A stretch of 64,000 nt of DNA from JAIQFL01 sp035501495 (GTDB taxonomy: Bacteria > Acidobacteriota > Terriglobia > Bryobacterales > Bryobacteraceae): positions 23,314 through 87,313 of the forward strand of contig DATJWB010000280.1 in NCBI GenBank assembly GCA_035501495.1, in the 5' to 3' direction. Positions 35,569 to 45,261 of the stretch are shown piece after piece. A program made the position numbers and the translations under genes. The notes under the pieces were generated by a model. That model was not told the origin of the DNA. It made no database searches and saw only the letters and a list, made by a program, of their open reading frames with translations. The number at the start of each line of letters is the position of its first letter. Within the stretch, counting starts at the first letter, position 1.

Positions 35569-36678
35569 CGCTTTGAGAAATATCACGCAGCTTGGAGAGG
35601 GAACGTCCAGGACGCGCCCGGTGGAGGTGAGGCGTCCGGTCGTACGATCGACGCGAAAGATGACGACGGTGCTCGAGTTTTCATTGGCGGCGAAGAGATA
35701 AGCGCCGGTCGGGTCGAGCGAAAAGTTGCGCGGGGTCTTGCCTTGGGTGGAGACCTGCTCGACGGGAGTCAGCGTCCCGCGAGCGGGATCGACGGAGAAT
35801 ACGGCGATGCTGTCGTGGCCGCGATTCGAGACGTACAGGAATCTGCCCGTGCGATCGAGCTGAATCTCCGCAGTGGTATTGGTTCCATGAAAATCGGAGG
35901 GCAGGGTCGAGATGGTCTGGACCGCCTCGAGAGTGCCGCCATCGCCGAGGCGTTTGAAGGAGGTCACTGTCGAGTCAGTCTCGTTGTTTGCAAACAGGAA
36001 TCTTCCGTTGGGAGCGAGTGCGAGATGACGGGGCCCGGAGCCGGGGTTGGCGCCGGCGTAGGGAGGATCATGGGGCGCGAGGGAATGATTCGACGGATTG
36101 AACCGGTAGGCGTAGACGCGATCGAGCCCGAGTTCTGCGACGAACACGAGTTTCTGATCGTGCGAGAAGAGGACGTCGTGGGCGTGAGGGACGCCGCCGT
36201 GCGCGGCAACGGGCGGGCCGGAATGTTGGTCGACGAAGGCCGCTTCGTTCAAGCGGCCGTCGTGGGCGATCGGCAACGCCGCGACGGTGCCGGTTCCATA
36301 GTTGGCGACGACAAGCGTTCCCCCCGTGGCGTCGAGGGCGAGATGCGTCGGCTGTTCGCCCTTCGAGGACACTTTATTCAGAAACGTGAGTTTCGCTGTC
36401 TTGGGGTCGATGGCAAAGGCGCTCACGGTGTTTCCAGGCAGTGCTCCGCTGGCTTTCCAGTTGACGGCATATAGAAACCGATGGTCGGGGCGGATGGCGA
36501 GGAAAGACGGATTTGGCGCTTCCGCGGCGACTTCGAGCGGCGTCAATTCTCCGGTCGAGGAGCGAAACCGGCAGACGTAAATTCCCTTCGAGACGGTAGC
36601 GGTGTAAGTTCCGAAATAGACGAAGTAATCTTGCGCCGATAGGATCGGTGCAAGCAGGAGAAAGGCTGCAATTCTCAC
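35560..36678 (-). CDS. 6-phosphogluconolactonase-type (Pgl/YbhE) lactonase, exported
   Basis: A 372-residue seven-bladed propeller lactonase. The signal peptide starts MRIAAFLLLAPILSA. Family signatures include YFGTYT near the start, PTHLALDATGGTLVVANYG, GPRHLALAPNGRFLF, DRTGRFLYVSNRGHDSI and PRNFSLDPTGAYLFAANENS. The start is a GTG at 36678, four bases after the esterase stop, preceded by GGAGG. Cytoplasmic homologues hydrolyse 6-phosphogluconolactone; an exported copy may act on another lactone. It is the last gene of the LRR/DUF1592 polycistron. Confidence 0.85.
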   Translation of the reverse strand: MRIAAFLLLAPILSAQDYFVYFGTYTATVSKGIYVCRFRSSTGELTPLEVAAEAPNPSFLAIRPDHRFLYAVNWKASGALPGNTVSAFAIDPKTAKLTFLNKVSSKGEQPTHLALDATGGTLVVANYGTGTVAALPIAHDGRLNEAAFVDQHSGPPVAAHGGVPHAHDVLFSHDQKLVFVAELGLDRVYAYRFNPSNHSLAPHDPPYAGANPGSGPRHLALAPNGRFLFANNETDSTVTSFKRLGDGGTLEAVQTISTLPSDFHGTNTTAEIQLDRTGRFLYVSNRGHDSIAVFSVDPARGTLTPVEQVSTQGKTPRNFSLDPTGAYLFAANENSSTVVIFRVDRTTGRLTSTGRVLDVPSPSCVIFLKASD

Positions 36679-36682
36679 CCCT

Positions 36683-38521
36683 CTACCTCCAGTAGTCGTC
36701 GAAGAAGCCGGAGTAGAGCACCTCATGATTATCGAGCGAGACGAGCGCGTAATCGCCCACGTGGGGATAGAGGTTGGCATTCGTTCCGCGCCAATCGTCT
36801 TCGCTGAACGTGTGGCCGCTGTTGATGACCACATAACGCGCGGGGTTCAGAGGATTCGGGAAGATGAGCACGGGCGCGTTCCTGGCGGCGTCCACGGTAT
36901 GGCCGGCGAGCGTGATCTGCTCCCTGGTCCAGCGGATGGGCAGCTTGCCGATTACCCTGGCGATCAGTTGATTGCTCCAGGGATCGCCGAACAGGATCAG
37001 GTTGTGATTCGCGATGTCGGCAGCCGTCACGTCGCGATCGTCTTTCACGCGGGGGTCGCCGCGCAGCCACTTCGAGAAATCCTTCTCGAACTGGTCGAGC
37101 ACCACGAGCGAGTAGCCGGTGACAGCCGTGCCGCTCGCGGTGGGCCGGACGCAGAGGAAGGAGTCCATGAATGCGTCATCGACCGGGCCCTGTAGCGCGT
37201 GAACCTTGTGCAGTCCTTCGAGCGGCCCGGCCTTGGCCCATTTTCCGCCCGCGATGGCGAAGACTCCGGTCGAGGGAAACTCCTGTCCGTCCAGAGACAG
37301 CGGCCCGGGGCCTTCGACGCGGATCCGTGCGACGTTCCTGCTGGTGACGGTGGTGCGGTTCGCCGCGCGGTTGGCGTTCACTTCCGCACGCTCGTAGGAC
37401 TTTTGCAGCTCTTCAATCGTGACCCAATGGCAGCGATTGAAGCGCGCCGTATACGTCACGAAGCGAATGTGAGCGGGCGGCGAGGATCCGGCGGCCAGGG
37501 TCTCTTCGACAAAATGCTCGGAAATCTTGTGGCTTTCGGGCTCCCATTTGTGGGCCGTATTGGGGCCGATCAAAAACAGGCCGCGAAGGCCGGGCAGGTC
37601 GATGCCTTCCTTCAGCAGTTGCGCCTTGATATTCTTCGATGCCTGCAGTTGGGCGTCGATTTCGCCGCCGTATCCGACGAAAGGAACGTCGGTTGCGTTC
37701 AGAGAATAATCCTGAGCGTCGTAATAATGCAGGGCCGCTTCCTGGTAGGGGGGAAGAGAGGGATGCTTCGCATAGATTTTGGTTTCCGTATACCCGGCGC
37801 CGGCTTCGAACACCGCCCAGTCGTCGGGATGATGGAGGCCGAGATGCCACGCGCCTGCGCCCCCCATCGAAAATCCGCGCAGAGCGACGCGCTTCGGATC
37901 GATCTTGTACTGCGCCTCCACGGATCGGATCGCTTCGAAGACGTCGGTTTCGCCGGCCCACCGATACGATACATTGCTGCGGCCATACACGTCGAGCTGG
38001 ATGTAGCTCTGGCTTTCCGGCACAGGCGCGCTGGTCTCATGCTGAGTGATGAATGCGACCTCATTGAGCGCCCGATTGGTGCCGTGCATCCAGACGTCCA
38101 GGCGAATCGGCTGTCCGGAGTAGGACGCGGGAATCGTCAGGCCGTAAGGCTGAAGGCTTCCATCCACGCTCGAGCGATAGGCGCGCACCAGGCGGCCCTT
38201 GCGCGTGGTCCAGGAGGGCGATCCGGCGGAAAGCTCCCGCGCGCGGGCGATTCCCTTGTCGAGAACGTCGAGCGTGTCCTTGACAAAGGACGGCTTGACG
38301 AACTCCTCGGGATGGGAAAGGATGAAGTCTCCGGCCTTCTGGTAGATCGCGACGTCGGGGTAGAGAGGATTGTTCTCCAGCTTTCCGGTTGCCGCGCTCA
38401 GCTCGGCGAGCCTGGCGTAAATCTGGCGTTTTTCCGATTCGGTGGGATAGTAGCGGGACTGCGGCTGCTGCACCTGCGCGAAACACACCATCGCGGCGAG
38501 CGAAAAGATCCAGTTTCGCAT
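36683..38521 (-). CDS. Exported alpha/beta-hydrolase (prolyl-oligopeptidase-like) protein
   Basis: A 612-residue secreted hydrolase. The signal peptide is MRNWIFSLAAMVCFAQVQQ. The nucleophile elbow GFSMGGAGAW (Ser218) is preceded by VEAQYKIDPKRVALRG, the usual spacing for peptidase S9/esterase-type folds. The late HWVTIEELQK may supply part of the active site. The C-terminal third is a further domain, ending in NHEVLYSGFFDDYWR. It starts five bases after the DUF1552 stop. It may hydrolyse polysaccharide esters or peptides. Confidence 0.75.
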   Translation of the reverse strand: MRNWIFSLAAMVCFAQVQQPQSRYYPTESEKRQIYARLAELSAATGKLENNPLYPDVAIYQKAGDFILSHPEEFVKPSFVKDTLDVLDKGIARARELSAGSPSWTTRKGRLVRAYRSSVDGSLQPYGLTIPASYSGQPIRLDVWMHGTNRALNEVAFITQHETSAPVPESQSYIQLDVYGRSNVSYRWAGETDVFEAIRSVEAQYKIDPKRVALRGFSMGGAGAWHLGLHHPDDWAVFEAGAGYTETKIYAKHPSLPPYQEAALHYYDAQDYSLNATDVPFVGYGGEIDAQLQASKNIKAQLLKEGIDLPGLRGLFLIGPNTAHKWEPESHKISEHFVEETLAAGSSPPAHIRFVTYTARFNRCHWVTIEELQKSYERAEVNANRAANRTTVTSRNVARIRVEGPGPLSLDGQEFPSTGVFAIAGGKWAKAGPLEGLHKVHALQGPVDDAFMDSFLCVRPTASGTAVTGYSLVVLDQFEKDFSKWLRGDPRVKDDRDVTAADIANHNLILFGDPWSNQLIARVIGKLPIRWTREQITLAGHTVDAARNAPVLIFPNPLNPARYVVINSGHTFSEDDWRGTNANLYPHVGDYALVSLDNHEVLYSGFFDDYWR

Positions 38522-38526
38522 ATGCG

Positions 38527-39822
38527 TCAGATAAGCTCGCTCATCTTCTCTTCGGCTGTCGGAAATTCTTTGCCGATCGGCGACTTGAGAACTTCATCCG
38601 CGATGGTGAGATAGACATCGCCAATCGAGTTGTGCGACTTGGTGTGGATTCCGCCTTTGATGCCCCCGCCCGCGACCAGGATCGCGAGGCCATTGCACTT
38701 GTGAGGGTTGGCCTCGGCGTGCTCATGCACGTACACGCAGCAGGTATGATCGAGCAGGTTGCCGTCGCCTTCCGGAATGGACTTCATCCTCTGCAGGAAA
38801 TAGGAGAATTCTTCCGCGTGCCAGCGCGTGATGTCGCGCAGGATCCGCTGCTGTTCGGGCGAACCGGCGTTGTTGTGGGTGTAATCGTGATGGCGATTTC
38901 CAGACAGCCCGAGCCACGGGAAGCGGGTGAGGCTCTGGCACTTCGTCAACATATAAGACGCGACGCGGGTTTGACCGGTGGCAAAGGCCTGGACCAGGAG
39001 ATCGGACTGGATCTTGGCAATGCGGGGATAATCCGTCAGATCGGTGACATCCTCGGGTTCCCTGACGTGCTTGCCGTAATCGGGCGGAAGGCTGGCCACG
39101 GCTCGCTCCAGATCCCGGACGGAACTCAGATGTTCGTCGAGGCGATGCCGGTCCTCCTGACCTAAAGCGGGCGTGAGTTCCTGCACGTCCTGCTGGACGA
39201 GGTCGAGAATGCTTTTCTTGCGATCCACCCAGCTTTGATCCTTGACGCCAAACAGCCGGTCAAACAGGTTCTGCGGAATCATTTCCGGAGGCAGCGCCCG
39301 ATCGTAGCCGGCCCAGCTCATGTTGCGATGCACGTTCTCGCCGTGTGATTCCTGCGCCACGCCGATTTGCAGGGAGTGGAAGCGCGACTTCGCTCCCATC
39401 CTGGCGGCGAGTATTTGATCGATGGAAGGGCCGCTGGCGCCGCGGCCGGTATAGGCGGTCCCAGTCATCAACCCGCATAACGCAGTGAAGTGTCCGTTGC
39501 CTTGTCCGTTGAGCCGCGCGGCCACGTTGTCGATTCCGCTGATCACGTGGACATACTTCTTCACCGGCTCGAGGGGCGCCAGACAGGGCGACAATTCATA
39601 ATCGGGGCCGGTCTCCTGCGGAATCCAGTAGCGCTCCGGGATACCGTTGCCGTTGAACCAGATGAGGAAGCGGGATTCAATGGCGGTCTTCTTATTCGTG
39701 GTGGCGGCTGCCCACGCCGTACCGTTCGAGTTGAACATGGCTGCCAGCGGGGGCAGCCCGACGCGGATCATAGCGCCCGCCGCGCTTACGCCTTTCAGAA
39801 ATCTCCGTCGGTCGATCTGCAC
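38527..39822 (-). CDS. DUF1552 protein, Tat-exported
   Basis: A 431-residue protein of the DUF1552 family, which is usually encoded beside DUF1592-type cytochromes in acidobacteria and planctomycetes. The Tat signal reads DRRRFLKGVSAAGAM. NGNGIPERYW, GQGNGHFTALCGLMTG and PSIDQILAARMG are typical family segments. The start is a GTG at 39822 with GAGGAG upstream. It is likely part of a periplasmic redox or binding complex with the preceding DUF1592 cytochrome. Function unknown. Confidence 0.85.
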   Translation of the reverse strand: MQIDRRRFLKGVSAAGAMIRVGLPPLAAMFNSNGTAWAAATTNKKTAIESRFLIWFNGNGIPERYWIPQETGPDYELSPCLAPLEPVKKYVHVISGIDNVAARLNGQGNGHFTALCGLMTGTAYTGRGASGPSIDQILAARMGAKSRFHSLQIGVAQESHGENVHRNMSWAGYDRALPPEMIPQNLFDRLFGVKDQSWVDRKKSILDLVQQDVQELTPALGQEDRHRLDEHLSSVRDLERAVASLPPDYGKHVREPEDVTDLTDYPRIAKIQSDLLVQAFATGQTRVASYMLTKCQSLTRFPWLGLSGNRHHDYTHNNAGSPEQQRILRDITRWHAEEFSYFLQRMKSIPEGDGNLLDHTCCVYVHEHAEANPHKCNGLAILVAGGGIKGGIHTKSHNSIGDVYLTIADEVLKSPIGKEFPTAEEKMSELI

Positions 39823-39824
39823 GC

Positions 39825-41861
39825 TTATCTCCTCGGTTCCGCCCGGGAACCGCCTGGATTGGAACTGGGATTCGGACCCGCGGGCCGGCTACGATTATCC
39901 TCCAGGCCCGCCATGAATTGTGGCGACTTCACGAGAGCGTTCAACAGCTCCTTAAAATGAAATCCGGAATCGCGGAATGTCGCGAATAATTGCTGGATGG
40001 CCGGCTCGTCGGCAGAGACTTCGGTGCGGCCGAAAGCGTAGCGGAAGATCTGGCGCACCACGCATTCCTGGCAAACGCGAGCCCCCGAGAGAATCGTGCC
40101 CAGTTGTTTGCCGTCGGAGAACGAGGAGCTCGGGATGCCGGCAATCTCGCCCCGGGTATCGAGATCCAGATTGATTTTCTTGTCGTCCTTACGCACGCCT
40201 GTGGGGCTTTCGATGAGGATTGCCTCGTGGCTGCGGAACCGGCCCAGAGCGTCGAACTCTTCGAGGCCAAATCCGATCGGGTCCATCAACCGGTGGCAGG
40301 AGGCGCACAAGGGATTGGCCTCGTGCTGGACCATCCGTTGCCGCCGCGTGAGGGGTTGGTCCTCGGTGGGTTCCGGCAGACTGGTATCGACATTGGGAGG
40401 GGGCGGCGGAACGCGCTGGCAGAGGAGTTGCTCGCGAATGAAGATTCCGCGTTGTGTGGGAGAGGTTTCGGTCGGCCCCGCGTTGGCGGCCAGGAAGGAG
40501 GCTTCTCCGAGGAGCCCGGCGCGCGCCGAATCTTTCGGAAACGTAACCAGCTCGAATTGTTCGGAGGGAGGCGGCAGATTGTAAAGCGAGGCGAGGTCGG
40601 CGGAGACGAAAGCGTAGTTGGCGGTAAACAACTCCATGAAATTGCGCTCGTCCCAGACCAGGTGGTCCAGCAGCCTGCGCGTTTCTTCTACCATGTTTCC
40701 GGCCATTTCGAGTGAAAAATCCGGGAACCGGCGGCTCTCCTTGGATGCATTGAGCACGCGGTCGAAACGGAGCCACTGATCGAAGAATTCGTCGAGGGCC
40801 TGCCGGGCCTTCGGGTCCGCGATCAAGCGGCGCGCGACCTCTTCGCGGCCCGATGCCGTACGCAGCTTACCGCCTGCCGCGGCGTCAAACAGATCCTTGT
40901 CGGGCATCGTGTCCCACAGCAGATAGGAGAGGCGGCTGGCGAGATCGTAATCGGTATAGGCGCCGTCGGGACCGCGTTCGAGGTGGAACAGAAAGTTCGG
41001 CGACTGCAGCATCGCCTCCACCACCGTGCGCGCGCCTTCCAGGAACTTGCCGCTGGCGGCCGATTGGGCGGTGAACGCGGCGGCGTAGCGGCGGAATTCG
41101 TCGTCGCGGAGCGGACGGCGGAACGCGCGCATTCCAAACGTCCGCACAAACTGATCGCGGCAGTTGGTATCGCGCGGTCCGGCCGGCTTGCAGGGAATCA
41201 GGCCGTTGATGTCGCCGGCGCGGAATGCGTTGAGCGCCAGCTTTTCCGCCGAAGCGCTGTAGGCATCGACCAGCAATGGCGACATGCTCTGGAAGCGCAG
41301 CTGATTCTTGAAACCATCGACGTAATCCTCGGGAGGGAACCGCAGCGCCGGGCGGCTGTAGTCGCCGAGCAGATCGCGCACGGTGTTGTCATACTGGCTA
41401 TGCGTCAGACGCCGCACCAGGTGAGTTTGCCTGGCGGGTTCCGCGGACTCACCCAGCCGGCGCCGCTCGCGGGCGAGCGAGTCCTCGGGCGTCGCCGCCA
41501 GATACTGGATCCACTCCAGCAGAACTTTCTCCTGCTCCGAGCCGGGCTTGATTCGTTCGCCGCCGGTGTGTTTGACGCGATTCGTCGGTTTGAGGAACAA
41601 GAGCGACTTCGACGGATCGGACCGGTCGACCACGGCGGCGAGAGAGAGCCCGAAGAGCTCAATTTGATCCTGCTTCGAGCCCGCGTCGGGGAAGTGGATG
41701 CGGGTTCCGCTGGCGACGCCCGCAGTGCTGTGGCAGAGGCGGCAGTGCGCTTCTTCGAGAACGGGGAACAGCTTGAGCGCGAAAAAGCCGGGACCGTCCG
41801 GCGTACTCTGCGCCCACAATCCGGACGCTGCGATCACGAGGACAAGAACGGCCCGGCTCAT
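39825..41861 (-). CDS. DUF1592-family cytochrome c protein
   Basis: A 678-residue secreted protein of the DUF1587/1592/1588/1585 set. The signal peptide is MSRAVLVLVIAASGLWAQS. Two heme c motifs are seen, CRLCH near the N-terminus and CASCH near residue 550. Family segments include RRLTHSQYDNTVRDLLGD, FGMRAFRRPLRDDEFRRY, EAMLQSPNFLFHLE and MDPIGFGLEEFDALGRFR. It starts in an ATGA overlap with the upstream LRR gene and is followed two bases later by DUF1552. It probably moves electrons at the cell surface during polymer degradation, though this is inference. Confidence 0.9.
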   Translation of the reverse strand: MSRAVLVLVIAASGLWAQSTPDGPGFFALKLFPVLEEAHCRLCHSTAGVASGTRIHFPDAGSKQDQIELFGLSLAAVVDRSDPSKSLLFLKPTNRVKHTGGERIKPGSEQEKVLLEWIQYLAATPEDSLARERRRLGESAEPARQTHLVRRLTHSQYDNTVRDLLGDYSRPALRFPPEDYVDGFKNQLRFQSMSPLLVDAYSASAEKLALNAFRAGDINGLIPCKPAGPRDTNCRDQFVRTFGMRAFRRPLRDDEFRRYAAAFTAQSAASGKFLEGARTVVEAMLQSPNFLFHLERGPDGAYTDYDLASRLSYLLWDTMPDKDLFDAAAGGKLRTASGREEVARRLIADPKARQALDEFFDQWLRFDRVLNASKESRRFPDFSLEMAGNMVEETRRLLDHLVWDERNFMELFTANYAFVSADLASLYNLPPPSEQFELVTFPKDSARAGLLGEASFLAANAGPTETSPTQRGIFIREQLLCQRVPPPPPNVDTSLPEPTEDQPLTRRQRMVQHEANPLCASCHRLMDPIGFGLEEFDALGRFRSHEAILIESPTGVRKDDKKINLDLDTRGEIAGIPSSSFSDGKQLGTILSGARVCQECVVRQIFRYAFGRTEVSADEPAIQQLFATFRDSGFHFKELLNALVKSPQFMAGLEDNRSRPAGPNPSSNPGGSRAEPRR

Positions 41862-43057
41862 TTCGCTGGTTCTCCTTTTGGATCTGCCGGAGCGGACCTG
41901 GTCTTGGCAGGTTTGGGCGCTTTCGGGGGCGGCACCGGGCGCACCGCCCAGGAAACGAAACTTCCGGGCATCTGTTGGCGGAACTCAGCCACCGCGGAGG
42001 GCGTAACTTTCGTGTCGGTGAGGTAGACGGTCTTCAGTCGGGGAAGCGCCAGCAAGCTGTGCAGCATCGCGTCGCCGACCGAGGTGTACGACAAGTCGAG
42101 ACTGCTCAGATTCGCGAGACTCGCGAGCGCGGGAGCGGCCGTATCGTCGAGCGCGCGGCAGTTCCATAAGCTCAACCGCTCGAGCCCGGTCAAGCCTGCC
42201 AGCGCCTTGAGACCGGCCGGCGTAACCTTCGCGCCGCTGATGTCGAGCCGCCGCAGCCTGGTGAGTTTCGACAGTTTGGCTACACCCAGATCGGTGAGTT
42301 GGATGCCTCCGGTGACCCGGCAATTCCCAGCGCCGACGGGCATGCCGGTCCTGCCCAGGCTGACGCCCACCCCGAGATTCAAATCCTCTAACCCCGAAAG
42401 CAGGGAAAGAATATTCAAATCGAGATCGGTGATCAACGGCGTCCAACAGGCGCCCGCATTGCGCCGCTGGATTCCGTTGAAGCTCAGTTTCTTCAGGTGG
42501 GGAAGGAGCTTGAGGAAATTCAGGTTCGTTCCGGTGATGCGCGTGCCGCCGAGATTCAACTCTTCCAACTGGCTGAGTGCTGGCAAGCTCTCGAGGCCCA
42601 CATCGCCGACCATCGTGTGGCTGAGGTCGAGCGATTTCAGGCCCGTCAGCGCCGCGAGGTAGGGCATGCCGACGTCGGTGATGTCGGTTCCGCGCAGAAC
42701 CAGCTTGCGCAGGGTCTTGTTGGCACGCAGATAGGAAGCCGCGGCGTCGGTAATCGCTTCCGCCGCGTCGAGCGTAAGCTCCTCGATAGCCGGAAGCTGT
42801 CCGAGACGCTGGATTCCGGCGTCCGTCACGTAGGTGAAGGACAGGTCCAGGCGCTTCAGGGTCTTGATTTGCACGATCTGTTCGACATCGTTATCCGAAG
42901 CCCAGGTGCGCGCCAGCGAAACTTCGACGATGTTGCCATCGGCGCCGCGAACCAGCTCGCCGCCCAAGGCTTCAATCGACTGCGCGATTTTAGCTTGCGG
43001 AAGCTCGGCAGCGGCGGCGCCCGCCAGCAATAGAGTTAAGGCCGCGAGACGGTTCAC
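41858..43057 (-). CDS. Exported leucine-rich-repeat protein 2
   Basis: A 399-residue LRR protein with a signal peptide (MNRLAALTLLLAGAAAAE). About ten repeats of the form LKSLDLSHTMVGDVGLESLPAL, the bacterial GALA-like or cysteine-containing-like class. A proline- and lysine-rich tail (PPPKAPKPAKTRS) follows. The start is a GTG that overlaps the stop of the upstream LRR gene (GTGA). It ends in an ATGA overlap with the DUF1592 gene. It likely binds a partner protein or glycan outside the cytoplasmic membrane. Confidence 0.85.
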   Translation of the reverse strand: MNRLAALTLLLAGAAAAELPQAKIAQSIEALGGELVRGADGNIVEVSLARTWASDNDVEQIVQIKTLKRLDLSFTYVTDAGIQRLGQLPAIEELTLDAAEAITDAAASYLRANKTLRKLVLRGTDITDVGMPYLAALTGLKSLDLSHTMVGDVGLESLPALSQLEELNLGGTRITGTNLNFLKLLPHLKKLSFNGIQRRNAGACWTPLITDLDLNILSLLSGLEDLNLGVGVSLGRTGMPVGAGNCRVTGGIQLTDLGVAKLSKLTRLRRLDISGAKVTPAGLKALAGLTGLERLSLWNCRALDDTAAPALASLANLSSLDLSYTSVGDAMLHSLLALPRLKTVYLTDTKVTPSAVAEFRQQMPGSFVSWAVRPVPPPKAPKPAKTRSAPADPKGEPAK

Positions 43058-45096
43058 GTGCGACGCTCCCGCCTGGTCGAGTCTTTGCTCCAATTGATCG
43101 TGCAGCCAGGCAGGGCCTTCTTCAAGTCCTCGTACCCTTGCTGGGTAAACTCGGTATGATACAGATCCATGTAATGCAGCTTGCTCAGACGGCTGAGGAC
43201 CTTTACGGAAGCATCGGTCAGGTTGACGTGATCGAAATGCAACTCGCGCAACCCGGCGATGCCGGCGAGCTTCGCCAATCCGGCGTCGCCGACGGCGGTG
43301 TATTCCAGGCTTAACGATTCCAGCCTGGTCATTTTCGAGATCCATTCGAGCGAATCGTCATTGGTTGCAGTCTGGTTGAGCGCCAGCTTCTTCAGATTCG
43401 GCATGCCGGCTAATACCTTGAGGCCGCCTTCGGTGAAGCGGCAGAAGCTCAAATCCAGGTCTTCGATCCGATCCATGGCGGCGAGACTCTTCAGCCCCGC
43501 GTCTCGAATGTCGTTGCCCGCCAGATTGAGCCGCTTCAGATTCGTCAGGGGCGCGAGCGCGGCCATACCCTTGTCGGTGATATCGGTGTATTGGATCGAC
43601 AACACTTCCAACGCCGGCAGCTTAGCGATGTGGGGTAGGGCTTCATTCTTCAAAGGCGCCCCTTCGAGGTCCAGATCGCGCAGATTACCGAAGCTTTCGA
43701 TAGCCGCCAGTCCGGCGCCTTCCACCTGCGTCTTGCTCAGGTTGAGGAGTTCCAGTTTCACCAGAGGCTTGAGTTGCGCGAGGGCGGTATCGGAAAGCAG
43801 CGTGGAGCCCAGGTCCAGTTTACGGATCGCCAGGTTCGAGGACAGATGGGCGAGCCCGATGGCGCTGATCTCCGTGTTGCGCAGGCTCAACTCCTCGAGT
43901 TGCGGCAATTGCCCGAGGAGTTCCAGCTCGCGGTCGGTGATCGACGTGGACTTCAAAGAAACCGCGGCTACCTGCCCGCCCCGCATCTGGACCGTTCCGC
44001 CGATCGAGCGCAGCCAGGCAGCGATGGCGGATTCGCCTTTCTTCATGACGGATTCCGCGCTGATGGTTCGTTTGGCGCCGCCGGTGGACGAACCCTGGAA
44101 ATCGACCGCACAGGCAGGAAGACTGGCTTGCAGCTCCTGAACTCCCGACGCCGTCGCGCGGCTGTATCGCAGATCCACGGAGCGGAGCTGCTTCAATTTG
44201 GCGAGCTTCGCCAGGCCGGCGTTGGTCACCTTGGTGCGATATAAACTCAGTTCTTCCAGGCCTGTCATGCCGCGAAGAGCTTCGAGACCGGCGTCGCTGA
44301 CGCTGGACGCCTGGAGATTCAACCGGCGCAGTCCGGTTAAGCCCGCAAGCGTCAAAAGACCGGCGTCCGTGATCCCGACGTCGGCCAGATCGAGCTCTGT
44401 CAGATTCGTGAGGTCCGAGAGATTCTTGAGGCCCGCGTCGGTCACCGAGGTGCCACGCAGGTACAACCGTTCAAGGCCGGTCATCCGCTTCAGACCCGCC
44501 ATCCCCGCATCGTTGAAGGTGCGATCGTAATTCAGATCCAGATTCTTGAGCGAAAACGAGGCTAGCGCCGCGCCGGCCACACGAGTCTGGCGAAAGCGCA
44601 CGTCCTTGAGTTTGGGCAGCGGCTGGATTGCTTTGACCACCGCATCGTCGAACGGAATATAGGTCTGTACGGGACGGCTGAGCACGAGAGTTTCGAGTTC
44701 CGGCGAGCCTGCAAACAGGCTCATGGTGGCCTCGACCAGGGAAACCGGCTGATCGTACCAAAGCCGGCCGTTGATGTAGACCTCCTTGACGTGCTTGATG
44801 GGCGGCAACCTGCGCAGTTCATCTTCGAGGGCGAATCCCCACTGCGTAATTCCCGTGAAATTGAGGGTTCGGATATAAAAGTCCGTTGTGGGCAGATCAG
44901 CAAGATCGAAAATCGCGCGGTGCTGGCCTTCGAGCACAACGCTGCCGCCCATGCGGACCATCCATTCGGCCACGATCCGGTCGGGCGAGGCGTCTTGTCC
45001 AGGCGCTGGAATCGAGACGGTTGTGAGCACGCTCACCAGGACACCCGCTGTGCAGAACAACCGGGCTCCCGTGAGCGGCGAAGTGAATGTCCGCAT
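43054..45096 (-). CDS. Exported leucine-rich-repeat protein 1, internally duplicated
   Basis: A 680-residue LRR protein with an N-terminal hydrophobic signal. Two LRR blocks are separated by a segment like the N-terminus of the mature protein: ESAIAAWLRSIGGTVQMRGG near residue 360 echoes DRIVAEWMVRMGGSVVLEG near residue 40. Each block ends with a cysteine-containing LPxC element (LPACAVDF, LPGCTINW). This suggests a head-to-tail duplication. GGAGGA lies upstream of the ATG. It begins the six-gene operon that continues to the lactonase. Confidence 0.85.
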   Translation of the reverse strand: MRTFTSPLTGARLFCTAGVLVSVLTTVSIPAPGQDASPDRIVAEWMVRMGGSVVLEGQHRAIFDLADLPTTDFYIRTLNFTGITQWGFALEDELRRLPPIKHVKEVYINGRLWYDQPVSLVEATMSLFAGSPELETLVLSRPVQTYIPFDDAVVKAIQPLPKLKDVRFRQTRVAGAALASFSLKNLDLNYDRTFNDAGMAGLKRMTGLERLYLRGTSVTDAGLKNLSDLTNLTELDLADVGITDAGLLTLAGLTGLRRLNLQASSVSDAGLEALRGMTGLEELSLYRTKVTNAGLAKLAKLKQLRSVDLRYSRATASGVQELQASLPACAVDFQGSSTGGAKRTISAESVMKKGESAIAAWLRSIGGTVQMRGGQVAAVSLKSTSITDRELELLGQLPQLEELSLRNTEISAIGLAHLSSNLAIRKLDLGSTLLSDTALAQLKPLVKLELLNLSKTQVEGAGLAAIESFGNLRDLDLEGAPLKNEALPHIAKLPALEVLSIQYTDITDKGMAALAPLTNLKRLNLAGNDIRDAGLKSLAAMDRIEDLDLSFCRFTEGGLKVLAGMPNLKKLALNQTATNDDSLEWISKMTRLESLSLEYTAVGDAGLAKLAGIAGLRELHFDHVNLTDASVKVLSRLSKLHYMDLYHTEFTQQGYEDLKKALPGCTINWSKDSTRRERRT

Positions 45097-45261
45097 CGCT
45101 TGATCGCTCCTCCATCGCGCGCTCGGACCCCCTCAAAATAGGAATTCTAAGCTATGTTACATGGGATCCAAGCACGCTGTAAAGGGCACCGTTACCGTTA
45201 GAGTGGGGCTTCCAGGCTGACGAGAAAAGCATTACAATTCTCCTCGGCGGAGGTGCCCGGA

